Source of the DNA: Desulfobulbaceae bacterium
GTDB lineage: Bacteria; Desulfobacterota; Desulfobulbia; Desulfobulbales; UBA5123
Reading direction: 5' to 3'
Assembly (NCBI GenBank): GCA_029865195.1
Contig: JAOUHH010000081.1
Coordinates: forward strand, 1 to 10,029
DNA length: 10,029 bases
Below the pieces are notes generated by a model. That model searched no databases. It was not told the origin of the DNA and saw nothing but the letters and a program-made list of their open reading frames with translations. The translations under genes and the position numbers were made by a program. Below, piece after piece: positions 6,404 to 10,029 of this stretch. The first letter of the stretch is position 1. Each line of letters opens with the position of its first letter.

Positions 6404-8037
6404 ACCACAACAGCGAACTGTCGCTGCTGGAGTTTCCCTATATCATCCGCTGGCGCGAGGACCGCTGCACCCGCTGCGGCAAATGCACCGCCGTCTGCCC
6501 CACCAAGGCCATCGAGCCTTCGGCGATGGTGCAGCGGATCGTCCACTCGGACGGTGCAACGCCCCTGCCGGCCACCATCCGGCGGGTGAGTCACGTGATA
6601 CGGCAGGTGCGCGACATCGACCGCCACTGCGTGGGCTGTGGCACCTGTTCGCTGGTCTGCCCCAACATGGCCATCGTCCCCGAGTACAACCCCAACCACA
6701 AGTTCCTCTTCCACAAGAACCGCGGCGGTGTCCCTTACAAGCGCGGCGGCCGACGGAACGACCCGGCCACCAGCACCATCGACAAGCTGAAATTCACCCG
6801 CATCTCCATGCTCACCGACCCGGCCCTTGATGCCGGCCGCCACGAGTTCCATATCCGCACCCTGCTCGGCCGTATCCCCCAGGCCGAGTCCCTGCAGATG
6901 CGGGTTGACGGCAACCGGTTGTCGCTGGCCGACGACGGCTTCATCCCACCGGTGCGGGAGATCTTCCCGATCCGGATCGGCGGCATGAGTATCGGCGCGC
7001 TCTCCCCTCCGATGTGGGAGGGCTTGGCCATGGGCGTGGCGTACCTGAACGAGGTCGAGAACATCCCGGTGGTGATGTGTTCGGGCGAGGGCGGCCTGCC
7101 GCCGCGGCTCTTGAAATCACGCTACCTCAAGTACTTCATCCCCCAGATCGCCTCCGGTTACTTCGGCTGGGACGAGATCATCCATGCCCTGCCGGACATG
7201 ATCGAGGACCCGGCGGCCATCGAGATCAAGTACGGCCAGGGCGCCAAGCCCGGCGACGGCGGGTTGCTGATGGCCTACAAGGTTCTGAAGCTGATCGCCA
7301 AGATCCGCGGGGTGCCGATGTACGTCGATCTCGCCTCGCCGCCCACCCACCAGACCAAGTACTCCATCGAGGAGGCGGTGGCCAAGATGATCCAGTCGGT
7401 GAGCATGGCCTGGGGCTTCAGGGTGCCGGTGTACCCGAAGATCTCCGGCACCAAGACGGCGCTGGCGGTCTTGAACAACCTGGCCCGTAACCCCTATGCG
7501 GCGGCGCTCACCATCGACGGCGAGGACGGGGCCACCGGTGCTGCCTTCAACGTCTCCATGGACAAGATGGGCCACCCCATTGCCAGCAACCTCCGCGACT
7601 GCTATCTGGAGCTGGTCAAGCAGGGCAAGCAGAACGAGCTGCCCCTCTTCGCCGCCGGCGGCGTCGGCAAGGACGGCCATCTCGCCGCCAACGCCGCGGC
7701 GCTGATCATGCTGGGGGCATCCGGGGTCGACATCGGCAAGTACATCATGCAGGCGGCGGCCGACTGCTTCGGCGACGAGAAGAACCGCTGCAACCTCTGC
7801 AACCTGGGCAAGTGTCCGCGCGGCATCACCACCCAGGACCCCCGCCTCTACAAGCGGCTCGACGCCGACCATGTGGCGGAACGGGTGGTCGACGTCTTCA
7901 AGTCGGCCGAGGTTGAGCTGAAAAAGATCTTCGCCCCCCTGGGCCGCTCCACCCAGTTGCCCATCGGCATGTCCGACGCCCTGGCCGTTTCCGACCAGGC
8001 CATCGCCGACCGGCTCAAGATCAGTTATGTCTGTTAA
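6382..8037 (+). CDS. gltB: Glutamate synthase FMN catalytic subunit with two N-terminal ferredoxin motifs (archaeal-type GltB2)
   Basis: Role: FMN-dependent synthesis of glutamate from 2-oxoglutarate and ammonia. Seen: 551 residues. Two [4Fe-4S] ferredoxin motifs lie at C29/C32/C35/C39 and C83/C86/C89/C93, each followed by P. The TIM-barrel glutamate synthase domain covers about 140-540. Its landmarks are GMSIGALS (201-208), SGEGG (234-238), GQGAKPGDGG (285-294), SPPTHQTKYSIEE (319-331), GEDGATGAAF (380-389) and GGVGKDGH (426-433). A [3Fe-4S] cysteine set C470/C473/C478 precedes PRGITTQDP. These match the central and FMN-binding domains of GltB, here as a separate polypeptide with a ferredoxin extension, as in archaeal-type enzymes (COG0069). 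The ferredoxin motifs suggest that electrons arrive by Fe-S relay. The gene overlaps the amidotransferase gene by 22 bp, and its stop is 27 bases before the next start. An intact family member; I see no missing key residue. Confidence 0.96.
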   Translation: MESTGRLDHNSELSLLEFPYIIRWREDRCTRCGKCTAVCPTKAIEPSAMVQRIVHSDGATPLPATIRRVSHVIRQVRDIDRHCVGCGTCSLVCPNMAIVPEYNPNHKFLFHKNRGGVPYKRGGRRNDPATSTIDKLKFTRISMLTDPALDAGRHEFHIRTLLGRIPQAESLQMRVDGNRLSLADDGFIPPVREIFPIRIGGMSIGALSPPMWEGLAMGVAYLNEVENIPVVMCSGEGGLPPRLLKSRYLKYFIPQIASGYFGWDEIIHALPDMIEDPAAIEIKYGQGAKPGDGGLLMAYKVLKLIAKIRGVPMYVDLASPPTHQTKYSIEEAVAKMIQSVSMAWGFRVPVYPKISGTKTALAVLNNLARNPYAAALTIDGEDGATGAAFNVSMDKMGHPIASNLRDCYLELVKQGKQNELPLFAAGGVGKDGHLAANAAALIMLGASGVDIGKYIMQAAADCFGDEKNRCNLCNLGKCPRGITTQDPRLYKRLDADHVAERVVDVFKSAEVELKKIFAPLGRSTQLPIGMSDALAVSDQAIADRLKISYVC

Positions 8038-8064
8038 CGTTCTGCCAGTTTTGAAGGTTTCACG

Positions 8065-10026
8065 ATGAATATCAAAGGCACTATCGACGGCAAGCGGGTC
8101 CCCTCGCGGATCCTGGAAGAGACTATCCAGAACGCCATCAAGGAAGGCGCGAAAGACCTCGTTGTCGAGGCACGGGGCCAGCACGGCATCGGCGGCCGGA
8201 TCTGGCCCAAGTACGGTCCGGTGAAAATCACCGCCAGCGGCCCCATCGGCCAGCGGCTGGGGGCGATGGGCATGTTCGGCACCGAGATCATCGCCGACGG
8301 CGGCGCCTCCGACGACGTGGGCTGGCTCAACTGCGGGGCCACCATCACCGTGCTCGGCGACGTCACCAACGGCGCCCACAACGCCGGGGCGCAGGGGATC
8401 CTCTATGTCCAGGGCGGCGGCGGCGCCCGCTGCGACACCATGACCAAGCAGAACCCCCGTTTCGAGCCCCTGCAATCCTGGTATTTCCGCGACGTCGGCG
8501 ACTCGTTCGCCGAATTCAAGGCCGGTGGCATCGCCGTGGTCTGCGGGGTCAACCCGCGCCACCCCGACAACATCCTCGGCTATCGCCCCTGCGTCGGCAT
8601 GGTGGGCGGCACCATCTATTTTCGTGGCCCGATCAAGGGGTACAGCGACAAGGACGTCCAGCTTCTCGAGCTCACGGAGCAGGACTGGCAGTGGCTCACC
8701 ACCAACATCAAGCCGTATCTCGCCGCCATCAAGCGCACCGACCACCTGGCCGAGTTGACCAAGGCCAAAAGCGACTGGCGGAAGCTGGTCGCCTACACCC
8801 CGGCCGAGAAAAAGGCGCGGACCGCCAAGCGGATGTCGACCAAGGAGTTCCGCCGCAAATTCTGGGAAAAAGAGGTGGGCAAGGGCGGCATCTTTGCCGA
8901 CATGGTCGAGGAGACCTTCACCCTCGCCCCCTATGTCGCCACCGGCGCCAACCGGTTGCAGAAACCGGTCTGGCTGAACGAGGAGAAACTCGCCCCCTGC
9001 GTGGCCGCCTGTCCGTCCGGCATCCCTTCCCACAAGCGTTATCAGCTCCTGCGTGACGGCAAGGAAGCGGAGGCCCTGCGCCTGGTCCTGGAATACAGCC
9101 CCCTGCCCGCGTCGATCTGCGGCGAGCTCTGCCCGAACCTGTGCATGAAGGCCTGTTCCCGCAAGCTGCTCGACAAGCCGCTCGACATCAAGAAACTCGG
9201 CAGGCTGAGCGGCGAGGTTGCCCCCCCCGAGCCTTGCCACGGCACCAACCGCACCGTGGCGGTGATCGGCGGCGGTCCGGCCGGACTTGCCGCCGCCTGG
9301 CAACTGACCCTGCTGGGACACACGGTCACCCTCTACGAGGCCAAGGAGCAACTGGGCGGCCGCCTGCTTGAGGCGGTGGCCAGCGGCAAGCTCGATCAGG
9401 CCATCCTCGATCGGGATCTCAAACGCATCACCGGCTTTCTGACCTGCAAAACCGGGGTTGCCGTCGACCGCAAGCTGCTGACCACGCTCTGCAAGGAGAA
9501 CGACGGGGTGATCATCGCCTGCGGCGCGCAGGACAAAGAGGGCAGCGGGCTTGCCTTCCTCACCGCCGGCATCAACCACGCCGGCGGCAAGATCAAGGTC
9601 AACACCCTGGGCCAGACCGACGAACTGAAGGTTTTCGCGGTGGGCGACGTGGTCGGCAGAGGCCTTGCCACCCACGCCGTCGGCAGCGGCCGCAAGGGGG
9701 CCGACGCCTTGAGCAGCCTGATGATGGGCCATGAATACAAGCAGGAAAGGCGCGAGGCCATCGCCTACGAACAGCTGAACCTTGTCTACTACGAAGCAGG
9801 CCAGACCCCGGACTCCCTTTCCGGTGAGGCGCAGCGCTGCGTTTCCTGCGGCTCTTGCCGCGACTGCCACCTCTGCGAGTCGGCCTGCTACCACCAGGCC
9901 ATCTCCCGCCGGGCCACTGCCAACGGCGAATTCGAGTATCTGGTTGACGAACAGAAATGCATCGGCTGCGGCTTCTGTGCCGGCATCTGCCCCTGCGGGG
10001 TCTGGGTGATGCACGAAAACGTATAA
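8065..10026 (+). CDS. Glutamate synthase GXGXG domain fused to GltD-like FAD/Fe-S protein lacking the NAD(P)H-binding subdomain (copy 2)
   Basis: Seen: 653 residues; ATG 8065 has GAAGG (8053-8057) 7 bases upstream. Residues ~1-190 form the GXGXG alpha-domain (COG0070), a beta-helix with repeated Gly such as GIGGRIWPKYG and NAGAQGILYVQGGGG. A charged linker (~190-305) follows. The GltD-like part has Fe-S cysteines C312, C316, C352, C356, C360 and C364, then FAD-binding GGGPAG (402-407). C-terminal to FAD motif AVGDVVGRGLATHAVGSG (525-542) are ferredoxin-like clusters C592/595/598/601/604/608 and C632/635/638/642/644. Odd: between VIIACG (482-487) and FLT (498-500) only 10 residues remain, against 124 at the same place in copy 1. 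The missing block carries the GAGNVG Rossmann fold that binds NAD(P)H. The frame is intact and all other motifs persist, so this looks like a working protein. Inferred: it passes electrons to the FMN subunit from ferredoxin or another protein. Third gene of the operon. Confidence 0.94.
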   Translation: MNIKGTIDGKRVPSRILEETIQNAIKEGAKDLVVEARGQHGIGGRIWPKYGPVKITASGPIGQRLGAMGMFGTEIIADGGASDDVGWLNCGATITVLGDVTNGAHNAGAQGILYVQGGGGARCDTMTKQNPRFEPLQSWYFRDVGDSFAEFKAGGIAVVCGVNPRHPDNILGYRPCVGMVGGTIYFRGPIKGYSDKDVQLLELTEQDWQWLTTNIKPYLAAIKRTDHLAELTKAKSDWRKLVAYTPAEKKARTAKRMSTKEFRRKFWEKEVGKGGIFADMVEETFTLAPYVATGANRLQKPVWLNEEKLAPCVAACPSGIPSHKRYQLLRDGKEAEALRLVLEYSPLPASICGELCPNLCMKACSRKLLDKPLDIKKLGRLSGEVAPPEPCHGTNRTVAVIGGGPAGLAAAWQLTLLGHTVTLYEAKEQLGGRLLEAVASGKLDQAILDRDLKRITGFLTCKTGVAVDRKLLTTLCKENDGVIIACGAQDKEGSGLAFLTAGINHAGGKIKVNTLGQTDELKVFAVGDVVGRGLATHAVGSGRKGADALSSLMMGHEYKQERREAIAYEQLNLVYYEAGQTPDSLSGEAQRCVSCGSCRDCHLCESACYHQAISRRATANGEFEYLVDEQKCIGCGFCAGICPCGVWVMHENV

Positions 10027-10029
10027 TGC

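Noticed and set aside
9523..9560. Copy 2 considered as a decayed pseudogene because of its internal deletion
   Set aside because: The deletion is in frame, no stop or frameshift is present, flanking FAD and Fe-S motifs are intact, and the gene sits in a tight operon with intact partners.
7117..10014. Very long open frame (965 codons) on the minus strand, antisense to the FMN and fusion genes
   Set aside because: It spans two clearly conserved plus-strand genes, has no ribosome site or recognisable domain, and its Gly/Ala/His/Asp/Val-rich composition is typical of the antisense frame of GC-rich coding DNA.

Overview
The window looks like chromosomal DNA of a GC-rich Gram-negative anaerobe. 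A Desulfobacterota (deltaproteobacterial) lineage such as the Desulfobulbaceae is my best guess. It rests on the cysteine-rich, ferredoxin-decorated, split 'archaeal-type' glutamate synthase genes, the lipoprotein signal peptides and the GC-rich third codon positions. The taxon is an inference from gene style, not from a marker gene.

Layout. (1) Positions 1-1907, plus strand: the 3' part of a fused gene joining the GXGXG (alpha) domain of glutamate synthase to a GltD-like FAD/NAD(P)H oxidoreductase with extra iron-sulfur motifs. (2) 1935-1976: a strong symmetric terminator between converging genes. (3) 4956 down to 2081, minus strand: a probable two-gene operon with an outer-membrane-type lipoprotein (two TPRs plus a C-terminal PDZ domain), then an exported protein of unknown function with a CxxC...H...C motif and an Ala/Gln-rich helix. 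(4) 4957-5287: a divergent intergenic region with a good minus-strand promoter. (5) 5288-10026, plus strand: a three-gene glutamate synthase operon. Its genes encode the class II glutamine amidotransferase subunit, the ferredoxin/FMN catalytic subunit, and a second GXGXG-GltD fusion. They are tightly packed: the first two overlap by 22 bp and the last two are 27 bp apart.

How the genes work together. The amidotransferase releases ammonia from glutamine. The FMN subunit condenses it with 2-oxoglutarate and reduces the product to glutamate. The GXGXG domain is structural, and the GltD-like part feeds electrons through FAD and Fe-S clusters. The window therefore holds two paralogous GltD-type electron-input subunits on either side of the lipoprotein operon. 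The upstream one probably ends a similar operon that starts outside the window.

The most notable observation is that the paralogues differ in one large block. The upstream copy has a full NAD(P)H-binding Rossmann subdomain (GAGNVG motif). The downstream copy has lost about 114 residues covering exactly that subdomain, in frame, while keeping the FAD motifs and all iron-sulfur cysteines. This predicts a glutamate synthase that cannot take electrons from NAD(P)H directly and probably uses ferredoxin or another protein donor.
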